A DNA stretch of 48,410 nucleotides from JAJZOM01 sp046703545 (GCA_046703545.1 JBJKSX010000005.1:1-48410); one strand, 5' to 3'; shown: positions 1-7,000, counted from the stretch's first letter. The notes: generated by a model from the sequence alone, not told the origin. Numbers and translations: made by a program.

Positions 1-306
1 GATTCTTTGAAATTCATCTTTTCCAACTTTTCCTGTGTTTTTGATTAATCTATTCTGTGATACTGATCTCAGTTGAAACAAATCTACTACTGACCTCTTG
101 GATAAGTTGTTTATACCATTTGGAGTCAATTCCATCATCCAAGGAACTGAATCGTAATGAGATTTGTAATCAGTTATAGGTGCGATGACCTTCAGCGGCA
201 AAATACCAATTTCATTGCTGCTAACCATCACGCACGGTCTTGTCTTGGTAATCTCTGCTCCAACTGTTGGTGAAAGGTTTACCAACCATATATCTCCTTG
301 ATTCAT
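1..306 (-). CDS. mazF: MazF/PemK-family mRNA interferase toxin, C-terminus cut by window edge
   Basis: The reverse strand reads without a stop from an ATG at 306 to the window edge (102 codons). The N-terminus (MNQGDIWLVNLSPTVGAE) followed by a KTRPCVMVSS stretch is the typical MazF/PemK pattern, in which the loop before the RPxVV-like strand lies at the RNA-binding and catalytic site. Family members are ribosome-independent endoribonucleases held inactive by an antitoxin. The start lies 9 bases after the stop codon of the antitoxin gene at 316-540, and a GAGGG motif overlapping that stop can serve as its ribosome binding site, so the two genes form one operon. Only the last few residues of a usual 110-residue protein should be missing. 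Family assignment is firm; target specificity cannot be seen. Confidence 0.88.
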   Translation of the reverse strand, partial: MNQGDIWLVNLSPTVGAEITKTRPCVMVSSNEIGILPLKVIAPITDYKSHYDSVPWMMELTPNGINNLSKRSVVDLFQLRSVSQNRLIKNTGKVGKDEFQRI

Positions 307-315
307 TCATATCCC

Positions 316-540
316 TCAACCGATAAAGTCCTGGGAATCAAGAGAATATAAGGTATTAAGGTCCTCATCAGTCTCGTAGTATTGCTTCAGTTTCCTTGCT
401 TTCTCAACAATTTCTTTCTTCTTGTCATTTATGGCTTTTTCCCTGACGGCCTCTGCCAGGAACTCTGACTTATTCTTCTTAGTCTTAAGAATTTCAGATA
501 CATCATCAGGAACAGTTACATTGAGTCTTTGAGTTACCAC
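316..540 (-). CDS. Ribbon-helix-helix-like antitoxin partner of MazF
   Basis: A 74-residue protein from a GTG start. The first third (RLNVTVPDDVSEIL, then a KSEFLAEAVREKA helix) looks like a ribbon-helix-helix DNA-binding fold, and the rest is charged and probably disordered, as in antitoxin tails that wrap the toxin. It sits directly upstream of the MazF gene on the same strand, the usual antitoxin-first order. A perfect 16-base palindrome overlaps the start codon region, and a TATA-like element lies just beyond it, which fits autorepression by the antitoxin or the antitoxin-toxin complex. No ATG is available in this frame. The call rests on size, fold pattern and context rather than on a named family. 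Confidence 0.75.
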   Translation of the reverse strand: MVTQRLNVTVPDDVSEILKTKKNKSEFLAEAVREKAINDKKKEIVEKARKLKQYYETDEDLNTLYSLDSQDFIG

Positions 541-554
541 ACATAATTATGTGT
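539..554. promoter_or_regulatory. Perfect 16-bp palindrome, likely operator of the antitoxin-toxin operon
   Basis: ACACATAATTATGTGT equals its own reverse complement. It overlaps the GTG start of the antitoxin on the minus strand. An AT-rich TATA-like stretch (about 555-568) lies immediately upstream. Position and symmetry are what is expected for a site bound by a dimeric ribbon-helix-helix antitoxin. Binding is inferred. Confidence 0.55.
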
Positions 555-756
555 ATTAAATATACATACTTTTTGGTGTCCACAAAAAATGCTGAACTAT
601 CTTCACTGGTAAATGTTTAAATGATTATCTGAGAGAAAGATACTTTCCAAATTCCCAAAACAAAATTTTTCATTCAAATTTTACTTCACTCTGGAAATGC
701 ATTGGTATATCATAATATGTGGACAGATCAATCAAAAATGCTTGCAGAAGTGCGTC

Positions 757-800
757 GGACCCTAAATCCATCGCCTTTAACCTAGCTCGACAACCTCCGC
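757..800 (-). pseudogene. 5' fragment of a tRNA-Leu(UAG) gene
   Basis: Read on the minus strand from 800, the sequence begins GCGGAGGTTGTCGAGC and continues through an archaeal tRNA-Leu D arm (TAGGTTAAAGGC) to an anticodon arm with GGA, a TTTAGGG loop and TCC, giving anticodon UAG. The match stops there: the following bases form no long variable arm, no TTCGA T-loop and no acceptor 3' strand. No 3' exon appears further downstream, so an intron-containing intact gene is unlikely. It is best read as a truncated gene or an attachment-site scar left by an integrating element; the neighbouring toxin-antitoxin genes and pseudogenes support an integration hot spot. Confidence 0.65.
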
Positions 801-885
801 AATGGAACCCTACACTTAAGGAGAGTATATCAAAAGTATTCAAAATTGTTCAAGACTCATGAAATGGTCTTTCTCATAATTTTGA

Positions 886-1128
886 ATGTGGGAGAAACTT
901 GGGTTAACCCTATATGTAAATATTTCTTGTAATACATGTAACACGTGTAATACAAAAAGGGAAGTAAAAATTTATGGAGGCTTCTCCATATTTTGTCCAA
1001 ACCCTGTAAAATATGGTTTATATAACACTTGTGATTATTATCATATGGCAAATGAAAAGCATGAAAAGAAATTGGATAAAGTTGAACTTGGCTTACTGAA
1101 AATGTATATATTAAAGTTATACATATAA
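886..1128 (+). pseudogene. Relic or small gene of unknown function, similar to the relic at 2830-3053
   Basis: An open frame of 80 codons with a Cys-rich stretch (CNTCNTCNT) produced by a triplicated 9-base repeat at 928-954. Its second half (KYGLYNTCDYYHMANEK) resembles, in DNA and protein, the stretch GLNKTYEYYHIAKEE encoded at about 2854-2898, with most differences giving similar residues. This suggests both came from one protein-coding gene. There is no clear ribosome binding site and no recognised domain. It may be a degenerate mobile-element gene, but I cannot name a family. The AT-rich DNA also serves as the upstream region of the vapB promoter. Confidence 0.3.
1102..1124. promoter_or_regulatory. 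Inverted repeat over the vapB promoter
   Basis: ATGTATA at 1102-1108 and TATACAT at 1118-1124 form a perfect 7-base inverted repeat around an AT-rich TATA-like core. It ends 11 bases before the vapB ATG at 1136. AbrB-type antitoxins commonly bind such AT-rich dyads in their own promoter, so this is a likely autoregulatory site. Confidence 0.5.
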
Positions 1129-1135
1129 CAACAAT

Positions 1136-1390
1136 ATGGAAAAAAAGACAACGGTTGGACCTAAGGGCCAAGTAGTCATCCCCAAGGAGATCAGGGATAA
1201 AATAGGAATCAAGGAATATTCTGAAGTTATTGTAGATATTTTGGATGATTCAGTTGTAATAAGGAAGCTCAAACCAGAATCAGTATCTTACGTAGACTAT
1301 TATTGTACGACTTATTCAAAAAAACTCACAAAGAAAATAGATATTAAGAAAATAACAGAGGAACAATATGAAAGGAATATTTTACATTGA
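1136..1390 (+). CDS. vapB: AbrB/SpoVT-family antitoxin VapB
   Basis: An 84-residue protein whose first 45 residues are a swapped-hairpin AbrB domain (TVGPKGQVVIPKEIRDKIGI, then EVIVDILDDSVVIRKL). The C-terminal 35 residues are charged and likely contact the toxin. It overlaps the following PIN-domain gene by 23 bases, showing coupled expression, and the order antitoxin then toxin is usual for VapBC. The dyad and TATA-like element just upstream suggest the VapBC complex represses its own promoter. The role is neutralising the VapC ribonuclease and DNA binding. Confidence 0.88.
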   Translation: MEKKTTVGPKGQVVIPKEIRDKIGIKEYSEVIVDILDDSVVIRKLKPESVSYVDYYCTTYSKKLTKKIDIKKITEEQYERNILH

Positions 1391-1784
1391 TTCCAATGTT
1401 TTCCTTTATCCTGTTCTTTACAATGATGTGGAAGAGTCTGAAAAAGCAAGAGAAATTTTATCACAAATAGAGGGTAAAAATATTCAGGCATATACCTCAA
1501 CCTTAACTTGGGATGAGGTCTCATATGTAGTGGAAAGGACACTAGGGAAAACTGATGCGATTGAGGTAGGTAAGAAGTTCATTAATTTTCCATTCCTACG
1601 ATTTATACCAGTAGACGATGAGATAATTAGGAGAAGCCAAGTTATCCGTGAAAAATACAATCTGAAACCACGAGATTCGATTCATTTGTCATGTGCAATC
1701 GAGCGAAATATTTCTGAAATCATATCAGATGACAAAGATTTTGATGGCATAAAAGAGATCAAAAGGTTACCTGTCAAACAATGA
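1368..1784 (+). CDS. vapC: PIN-domain ribonuclease toxin VapC
   Basis: A 138-residue PIN-domain protein. The acidic residues that hold the metal ions in this family are visible: Asp8 (YIDSN), Glu50 (TWDEVSY), Asp103 (PRDSIHL) and Asp121/Asp122 with Asp125 (SDDKDF). These proteins are Mg-dependent endoribonucleases, often acting on tRNA or rRNA; the target here is unknown. The gene starts inside vapB with a 23-base overlap and ends intact, so the pair appears functional. Length and motif order match archaeal VapC proteins. Confidence 0.9.
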   Translation: MKGIFYIDSNVFLYPVLYNDVEESEKAREILSQIEGKNIQAYTSTLTWDEVSYVVERTLGKTDAIEVGKKFINFPFLRFIPVDDEIIRRSQVIREKYNLKPRDSIHLSCAIERNISEIISDDKDFDGIKEIKRLPVKQ

Positions 1785-1920
1785 AATAGTCTGACCCCAA
1801 AATGATAAAGATGACTCACTATTTGGGTGTTTAATTTAGACCGCACGAATTGTAGAAAAACGGAATTCCGCCTGATTAGCGGTGGATGAAATTTTATATT
1901 TCGTTATACATTTTATACGT

Positions 1921-2277
1921 ATGCCTGATAACGATAGAAAGGGAAAAAATGATGTACTCGTTGTTAGAAAGATCAACAAAACCATCTATAATAAATTTCG
2001 AGAAAAAGCACTAGAGGAACATAGGAATGTAGGAGATGCGCTTAATCAGGCAATGATTGAATGGCTACAAAAACAGGATGAACGAAGAAAGCTACATAAA
2101 GAAAAATTACTGAATTTAAATGGAATGGTCAAGACTGAGAAAACAGTTAAGTGGAGTGAGGACAAAGCTCTGATTTCATCAAGTAGCCCTTCCAGGGCCC
2201 GAATGAGTCACCATTGTTGTGCAGATGTATTCAACAGTAAATCTTCAGAAATCAGCTTATGTACAGGCACGAAATGA
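1921..2277 (+). CDS. Orphan ribbon-helix-helix-type antitoxin
   Basis: The start chosen is the ATG at 1921, because a TATA-like TTTTATAT centred near 1896 is 25 bases upstream, which fits a leaderless mRNA; an earlier ATG at 1882 would precede the expected transcription start. The 118-residue product has an N-terminal pattern (VRKINKTIYNKFREKALEE, then a GDALNQAMIEWL helix) seen in archaeal VapB-like ribbon-helix-helix antitoxins. The last 25 or so codons (from about 2208) run antisense through a pseudogene and look random, so the original C-terminus was probably lost. No toxin gene follows, making this a solitary antitoxin or the remnant of a third module. Confidence 0.6.
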   Translation: MPDNDRKGKNDVLVVRKINKTIYNKFREKALEEHRNVGDALNQAMIEWLQKQDERRKLHKEKLLNLNGMVKTEKTVKWSEDKALISSSSPSRARMSHHCCADVFNSKSSEISLCTGTK

Positions 2278-2777
2278 TAGAGGTCCATTTCAAGAACAAC
2301 GTTAAGCTTAAAGGCTATCGATACAGGGTATTTACCAGGTGAATCCGGCATCTCAAAGTCACAACGGTATTACAATCCATCCATGTGCTGTAACCCTTTA
2401 CCCACATATTCTAAAGGAATGAATGAACTATTTGAGTGCAAGTTCGTGAGATAGAAAGAAGGAGTACAGATTTGACCTGCCTCATTGATAAGAAATACCT
2501 GAATGCTACTGCTAATCTACGAAGCTGATGAATAATTGTAATGGGAATCGTAAGTTTGCACTACTGAGAATTCAGTATCCACCCAATTGCTTGACTCATT
2601 AATGAATTGTGGAGCTGGATGATATGCCCACAACTGCAACTGTTTGGCACCTGTATTCCAGTTTGTAACTTAGACCTTTGCAGGCGAGATGAGGGCAGAC
2701 TGAACAGTGTATGACATGAAGACTGTCAGAATAAAGGCTGAGACAATTGCAACCTTATACTTTCGTCCCTTAGTAAA
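2208..2777 (-). pseudogene. Secreted protein pseudogene with three in-frame stops
   Basis: On the minus strand one reading frame of 190 codons stays protein-like from 2777 to a TGA at 2208-2210, interrupted only by three in-frame stops (TAA, TAG, TAA) and with no frameshift. It opens with a basic stretch and hydrophobic segment (GRKYKVAIVSAFILTVFMSY) resembling a signal peptide. The body is rich in Asn, Ser, Tyr and Trp (for example NTGAKQLQLWAYHPAPQF and FYLTNLHSNSSFIPLEYVG), as in Thermoplasmata extracellular proteins. No ATG, GTG or TTG precedes the signal-like segment, so the start codon also seems lost. No family is recognised. Its 3' end overlaps the orphan antitoxin gene on the other strand. 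Confidence 0.6.
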
Positions 2778-2829
2778 TTATTAGAATAAAAATATTAAAA
2801 TATTTCTTTTTCTTCTTGAAACTTATTAT

Positions 2830-3053
2830 CTTAATAGAAGCCCTTTAAATGCCGGTTTAAATAAGACTTATGAGTATTATCATATTGCGAAGGAAGAGCC
2901 CAAGATAGAGACAGAGCATCGGCAACCCATCAGGTGTAATATCTAAAAAGACCGAGGGGTCGAATGGGGCCTATACTCATAGTCTTGGCTCATAAGATTG
3001 AAGACAAACGGCAGCATTTGAGAGTTTCCATATTTGCAGCGCTATTCTGTTGA
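2830..3053 (+). pseudogene. Frameshifted gene relic of unknown family
   Basis: Two overlapping coherent frames are seen. The first (to a TAA at 2944) contains GLNKTYEYYHIAKEEPK and EHRQPIRCNI. The second, shifted by one base (about 2943-3053), contains RPRGRMGPILIVLAHKIED and RQHLRVSIFAALFC. The first part is similar to the stretch at about 1014-1063, so the two are copies of one ancestral sequence. Together they suggest a decayed gene with a frameshift, perhaps from a mobile element, but I recognise no transposase motif. No start codon is evident. Confidence 0.35.
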
Positions 3054-3063
3054 TGCTCAATTA

Positions 3064-3414
3064 TTAGGGCCTCTTTTGCAGTAGTTCATTTATCAGAGTA
3101 ATATACTCAAGAATAGCCATTTGCCCCAAATCGGTTATCCGCACTATGGTCCTCGGACCTCCTTTGCTTAAGAACCCTGTTCTAACTTTGACAAACCCGG
3201 ATTCCCCCAAGACTCTGAGGCATAAGTTGAGTGTGCTCTTCGGCAATCCCAAAGAATGCAGCAAGTCTGTGAACGTGGCCCATTTCATTCCGGACAATAC
3301 CAATAAAATACCTACCCTGGATGAACTGGACAAAGGACCTTTGGAGACGAGATTCTGTAGTTTATCGTTTGATGAATCCTCTTTTCCATCAACCGTAACC
3401 TCGGACATGCCCAC
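3064..3414 (-). CDS. Winged-helix transcriptional regulator
   Basis: A 116-residue protein with a winged helix-turn-helix domain at residues 28-100: SRVGILLVLSGMKWATFTDL, then LGLPKSTLNLCLRVLGESGFVKV, and a wing with GGPRTIVRIT followed by LTDLGQMA-like residues. The pattern resembles archaeal MarR/ArsR-type regulators that contain one such domain. It begins with GTG at 3414 overlapping the TAG stop of the upstream membrane-protein gene by one base (an ATG at 3408 is also possible), so the pair is translationally coupled. Regulator plus membrane partner suggests membrane-linked sensing. Ligand and targets are not visible. Confidence 0.72.
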   Translation of the reverse strand: MGMSEVTVDGKEDSSNDKLQNLVSKGPLSSSSRVGILLVLSGMKWATFTDLLHSLGLPKSTLNLCLRVLGESGFVKVRTGFLSKGGPRTIVRITDLGQMAILEYITLINELLQKRP

Positions 3415-4085
3415 TACACCTCTCTCCCGGATTCATAAATGGACTTTATCCCAGAGATGGCCCAGATAGGAGTGGCAATTGCGAACCCTATGATGGAGAT
3501 TCCCGGAATGAGAAAAAGAAACGCAGCCACCACGATCGAGGCTATAAACGCATAATCCTCCGGTTTCCTAGGCACTTTGAGAATCAACCTTATCTTTATA
3601 ATCAGCACTTCGTAGGTCGGGAGGACGGAAATCCAGATCATAACTGGCAAAACATGATAGACAGGAAAGCCTGCCAGCAACAAGAGAATATCGACAGACC
3701 ACGGCGCAATAATGGCAATCCAAATCAGGGCCTTTAGGTGCGACCTTGTACCCGAGAGCAAGCTTAAGGTCTCTCCAATTTTGCCAAACCCCCTCAGGCC
3801 AGCCCTTCTCGTTATGTACCATACCATAAACGAGCCAATGACAAAAAGTAGAATCAGAAAAAATGGAGATCTCGTGTATCTAAGTGTAATCAATGCAGCG
3901 GCTTCAAATACAGACATTGCAAGGTAAAAGCCACCCATTCCCTTTCTGGACTGGTAGTTTACCATGCGAAGGGCAATTCTGGCGGCTTCCCTGCTCTCCA
4001 AAAGGATAGCCTCATTTTCAGAATTGATTGAGGTTTCAGATAAATTAATTCTACCTCCGGAATCGTGCAACATTGGAGAGGTCAC
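3414..4085 (-). CDS. Multi-pass membrane protein coupled to the winged-helix regulator
   Basis: A 223-residue protein with a soluble N-terminal 40 residues, then about six hydrophobic segments (around residues 52-70, 75-92, 117-137, 142-162, 178-195 and 198-215) separated by short basic loops. No enzyme motif or transporter signature is visible. Its TAG stop overlaps the GTG start of the downstream winged-helix regulator gene, so the two are made together. This arrangement recurs in archaea, where the membrane protein is thought to control or be controlled by the regulator, but that is inference here. Confidence 0.65.
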   Translation of the reverse strand: MTSPMLHDSGGRINLSETSINSENEAILLESREAARIALRMVNYQSRKGMGGFYLAMSVFEAAALITLRYTRSPFFLILLFVIGSFMVWYITRRAGLRGFGKIGETLSLLSGTRSHLKALIWIAIIAPWSVDILLLLAGFPVYHVLPVMIWISVLPTYEVLIIKIRLILKVPRKPEDYAFIASIVVAAFLFLIPGISIIGFAIATPIWAISGIKSIYESGREV

Positions 4086-4189
4086 TCACTTACAATTGCT
4101 ATTACCATATAGCAACTTTGGCAGTTCATTTTCTGAACAACCATTCCAATAAAAGTAGAGGCGAGTAATGAAGTTATAAGGACCTATAA

Positions 4190-4196
4190 AGGAGGT
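4190..4196 (+). promoter_or_regulatory. Ribosome binding site of the 4204 gene
   Basis: An AGGAGGT-type motif lies about 7 bases before the ATG at 4204 and decides this start over the in-frame TTG at 4198. A strong Shine-Dalgarno motif implies a leadered transcript, unlike many neighbours. Confidence 0.55.
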
Positions 4197-4203
4197 ATTG
4201 AAA

Positions 4204-4692
4204 ATGGGAAAAATAAGAGAAGGTGCAAAGTCCGGCCTGATTTCCGGGGCCTTGTTTGCCATAATGGAAGCCGCAGTCATTGCGTTCCTGATGCTATATT
4301 TCAAAAGTAGCATCCTAAAGGTGATAGAGTTGGAATTTCCATCCACGTCAACCTTGAGCATCAATGGTGCGTACAATATACTTGTTACATCAGATGTATT
4401 AATCGGAGTGCTGTTTGGGGTCACTTTGGGTGTAGTCTTGGGAATCTTTTTCGGTATTTCTTCTGAACATATTCCGGGGAGAAGCTACGTAACTAAAGGC
4501 ATTATGCTCGGAGTAGTTTTGTGGTTAGTTGTTCATGTCACACTTGACTATTTTGAAAATTTCAAGTATGGGGCGTCATTCTACGCCGTGGATATTGTAC
4601 TTGGACTGATAACATCACTTGTTTACGGGGGCATGGTGGCAACTTTTTTCGAGAGAAACAGTGGGATTAAAAAGTCTATTGAAGTTTCATAA
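4204..4692 (+). CDS. Four-helix membrane protein, unknown function
   Basis: A 162-residue protein with about four hydrophobic helices (roughly residues 14-34, 61-88, 97-118 and 126-150) and short polar ends. Glycine-rich helix faces (LIGVLFGVTLGVVLGIFFG) suggest tight packing. A central loop after helix 1 (about residues 35-58) probably lies outside. No recognised family motif. It is transcribed alone, divergently from the regulator and membrane pair at 3064-4085. I cannot assign a function. Confidence 0.65.
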   Translation: MGKIREGAKSGLISGALFAIMEAAVIAFLMLYFKSSILKVIELEFPSTSTLSINGAYNILVTSDVLIGVLFGVTLGVVLGIFFGISSEHIPGRSYVTKGIMLGVVLWLVVHVTLDYFENFKYGASFYAVDIVLGLITSLVYGGMVATFFERNSGIKKSIEVS

Positions 4693-4826
4693 TCTCCCAT
4701 TTTTTGATATGTCTGATGCGGAGAAAATAGTCATTTAGGCAAGGGCCACATTGAAATTAAACACCAGGTATTGAACATATCCAGTCTTGACATTAAGTTG
4801 TTAAAAATCGCGAACTCATGATTTTC

Positions 4827-5009
4827 TCATTGCAACCATATAGTCGGTTTGAAAAAACTTAGGTCCCCCCAGATATGTTCGTAAAGTGGTTTTAGTTCAT
4901 AGTCTGCCTGATTAAGCCCCGCAACGACATCCCCCATAACTGAGAATGGAGGAAACCACTTGTGCCTAAGACGGTCACTTTTCCCGTCAAAGTTCTTTGC
5001 AGCTTTGGA
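4827..5009 (-). pseudogene. Short coding relic between genes
   Basis: Inside the 400-base gap 4693-5093 one minus-strand frame of 60 codons reads as coherent protein (KAAKNFDGKSDRLRHKW, then FPPFSVMGDVVAGLNQADYE, then a WGDL segment) and ends at a TGA. Two stops lie immediately upstream and there is no suitable start codon, so it cannot be an intact gene. It is probably the C-terminal remnant of a lost gene. No family is recognised. The rest of the gap shows no other feature apart from the hairpin at 5072-5096. Confidence 0.3.
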
Positions 5010-5071
5010 TTATTACAGGTATTCTTGTTGTAAAATTTATCGTATCTGCTGGAAGTCATCCCACAGTAAAA

Positions 5072-5096
5072 TGAGGTCATAGTTATGTTGACCTCA
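5072..5096 (-). terminator. Hairpin at the 3' end of the zinc-ribbon/PH-like gene
   Basis: TGAGGTCA at 5072-5079 and TGACCTCA at 5089-5096 can pair as an 8-base stem with a 9-base loop. It overlaps the stop codon of the minus-strand gene at 5094-6026. No T-run follows directly, so it may be an mRNA-end stabiliser rather than a terminator. Confidence 0.3.
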
Positions 5097-6026
5097 AATT
5101 ACCATTTTCTTCTTTGCATGCAATAACTCAATGATTTCATCAAAATTACTGGAGTCAACCACCTGGTACTTCAGTTTCTTGCCTCCTTCTGGAATGAATG
5201 CCAAGGCGCCTGCATAGATGTACTTGACTGGCCCCATTCCCTTAAGGTATTGGACCTGGGATAACGATTTCCTGTCAATCCAGAAATCATTGGGGAAATG
5301 CTCGATTGAATTTCCGGACTTAAGCTGTTCAATCTCACTTGTCACCATCTGTTTAATGGTGTTTCTCTTGAGTTCATCGTTCATCAGGTCTTGGGATGCA
5401 CCACCTATGAGCATCCCCTGGCCGGAGAGTGCGGCGGTGAAGAAGAGGACTCTTCGATCAGTCACTGCTATTACATTCTCTGTGAATCTTTCTGCAGATA
5501 CCTGGCTTATGCCGGTGAAATTTTGCTGGCCACGGTATATGGGTGTCAGATAAGTGATGATGGATTCACCCGGATCCAGTGAAATTTTATCGTCTCCAAA
5601 CAAGTTTGTTCCCGGTTTCGCAGCAGTTACGTTCTTGTAAACTGACTTCTTCATCTGTTGCTCATAATTCTGTTTGGGGTTCTTGAAATCTATCTGGCTG
5701 ATTTTCTTATTTGATCTCAATAACACTGCAGATCCAACCAAGGTGAAAGAGACGAAGAAAAGTGGTATGTAAAACGGCAGGCCATGTTGCATGGCAATGC
5801 CAAATGCCACTAATTCAACAACCAGAAGTATTGCGAGAAAGGCTATTGAAATCTTATTGTTTGCCGTGACAAACTTAGCAGTTACAGGGGCAATTCCACC
5901 TTCGCCAACAGCATTGTCAACCCTCCTGGATACTCGACTTGTAAAAGTCTGTTTCACAGCACTTCCGCAGTCAGGGCAGGTCTCTTCAGTGCCCTTCAAT
6001 TCAGAATTACAAATGGGACAATTCAC
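5094..6026 (-). CDS. Zinc-ribbon membrane protein with a PH-like domain
   Basis: A 310-residue protein in three parts. Residues 1-22 form a zinc ribbon (MNCPICNSELKGTEETCPDC, two CPxC knuckles). Residues about 58-105 contain two hydrophobic helices that should span the membrane. The cytosolic remainder (about 140-305) has the strand pattern of bacterial PH-like or YokE-type domains, with DPGESIITYLTP, then VIAVTDRRVLFF, and strands up to the C-terminus. Such domains usually mediate membrane-associated protein contacts. It is a single-gene unit on the minus strand. Function is not known; the protein at 12726 carries a similar domain. Confidence 0.65.
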   Translation of the reverse strand: MNCPICNSELKGTEETCPDCGSAVKQTFTSRVSRRVDNAVGEGGIAPVTAKFVTANNKISIAFLAILLVVELVAFGIAMQHGLPFYIPLFFVSFTLVGSAVLLRSNKKISQIDFKNPKQNYEQQMKKSVYKNVTAAKPGTNLFGDDKISLDPGESIITYLTPIYRGQQNFTGISQVSAERFTENVIAVTDRRVLFFTAALSGQGMLIGGASQDLMNDELKRNTIKQMVTSEIEQLKSGNSIEHFPNDFWIDRKSLSQVQYLKGMGPVKYIYAGALAFIPEGGKKLKYQVVDSSNFDEIIELLHAKKKMVI

Positions 6027-6160
6027 CTCAGACTAACCAATAATCAATATTAAAAAATTTCTATATTCACTATCAAATGAGTTGGAAACCCCCTCTTAAA
6101 TTCAGGGGGTGAGAAAAGCCAGAGATGGGGGTTGCAAACCCTGCTGAAACTCTTGAGCTT

Positions 6161-6988
6161 TCAGGCAAATCCAGTTGCCTTGAGCGAAGCTTCCCAAAGT
6201 GACTTTGCGTTTTGAATGTCTTCAGCCTGCTTGTTGGGTCTCTTGATGCGCCTGTTGCTATAATATTCTCCGGGAGTCCAATCCTTCCCAGGCGTGGTTG
6301 TGGCAAGCCAGATCAGGGTATCGGCCCCTCTTTCTGGTGTTTTTAAAACATACTTGACTGGCCCGGAGTAAAGCAGTTGAGTACTTCCTCCAAATTCTTT
6401 CCCAAAATTTGTTCTCACCACCCCGGGATGAAAGGCGACAGCGGAAATACCTTGGGAATGGAAACGACTATGAAGTTCCTTTGTAAAGAGAACATTCATA
6501 AGTTTGCTCTTGCCATACGCACCCATGCGGCTGTAACCATTATCCAACCTGAGATCCTTTACGTCTATAACACCCGAAAATTGTTGAGCTGCGCTTGAAG
6601 TATTGATCACTGCAGCCTTTGAAGAGCAAAGAGTGTCCATCAGCATATTTGTCAGCAAAAAAGGGGCAAGGTGGTTTACCTGTATGGCTTTGTCGAACCC
6701 GTCCTCTGTTAATGTCCTCTCAGAGCCCATAATACCTCCAGCATTGTTTGCAAGGACATCTATGCTTGAATAATCCCTTTTCAATTCAGAACCCAGTTGA
6801 CGCACTTCGGTTAATTTTGAAAAATCAGCAATGTAATAGGGAACCTTCAGTTCGTCTGCTACAGTTTTTGTCTTTTCCCTGGATCTCCCAGTAATGATTA
6901 CATTTGCATCTTCAGCTTTAAGGCTTGCCGCAGCTGCCCGCCCTATGCCATCGCTCGCACCGGTAATAACAATAGTTCTTTCACTCAT
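6161..6988 (-). CDS. Short-chain dehydrogenase/reductase (retinol dehydrogenase-like)
   Basis: A 275-residue Rossmann-fold oxidoreductase. The nucleotide-binding motif TGASDGIG is at residues 8-15, an NNAGG motif lies near residue 87, the catalytic serine is in NTSSAAQ, and YGKSK supplies the catalytic Tyr-x-x-x-Lys. An Arg in TGRS after the second strand favours NADP(H). The order and length match the classical SDR family most like retinol dehydrogenase/WW-domain oxidoreductase types; the substrate cannot be deduced. ATG 6988 is preferred to the TTG at 7000 because a GGTGA motif lies 5 bases before it. The gene stands alone. Confidence 0.88.
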   Translation of the reverse strand: MSERTIVITGASDGIGRAAAASLKAEDANVIITGRSREKTKTVADELKVPYYIADFSKLTEVRQLGSELKRDYSSIDVLANNAGGIMGSERTLTEDGFDKAIQVNHLAPFLLTNMLMDTLCSSKAAVINTSSAAQQFSGVIDVKDLRLDNGYSRMGAYGKSKLMNVLFTKELHSRFHSQGISAVAFHPGVVRTNFGKEFGGSTQLLYSGPVKYVLKTPERGADTLIWLATTTPGKDWTPGEYYSNRRIKRPNKQAEDIQNAKSLWEASLKATGFA

Positions 6989-7000
6989 CCCATTCACCAA

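Noticed and set aside
757..800. Intact intron-containing or split tRNA gene
   Set aside because: No 3' exon or T-arm nearby on either strand; a true split gene cannot be excluded but has no support.
857..1171. Minus-strand 104-codon open frame opposite the relic at 886-1128
   Set aside because: Cys/His/Tyr-rich random-looking composition, no ribosome binding site, lies over the vapB promoter.
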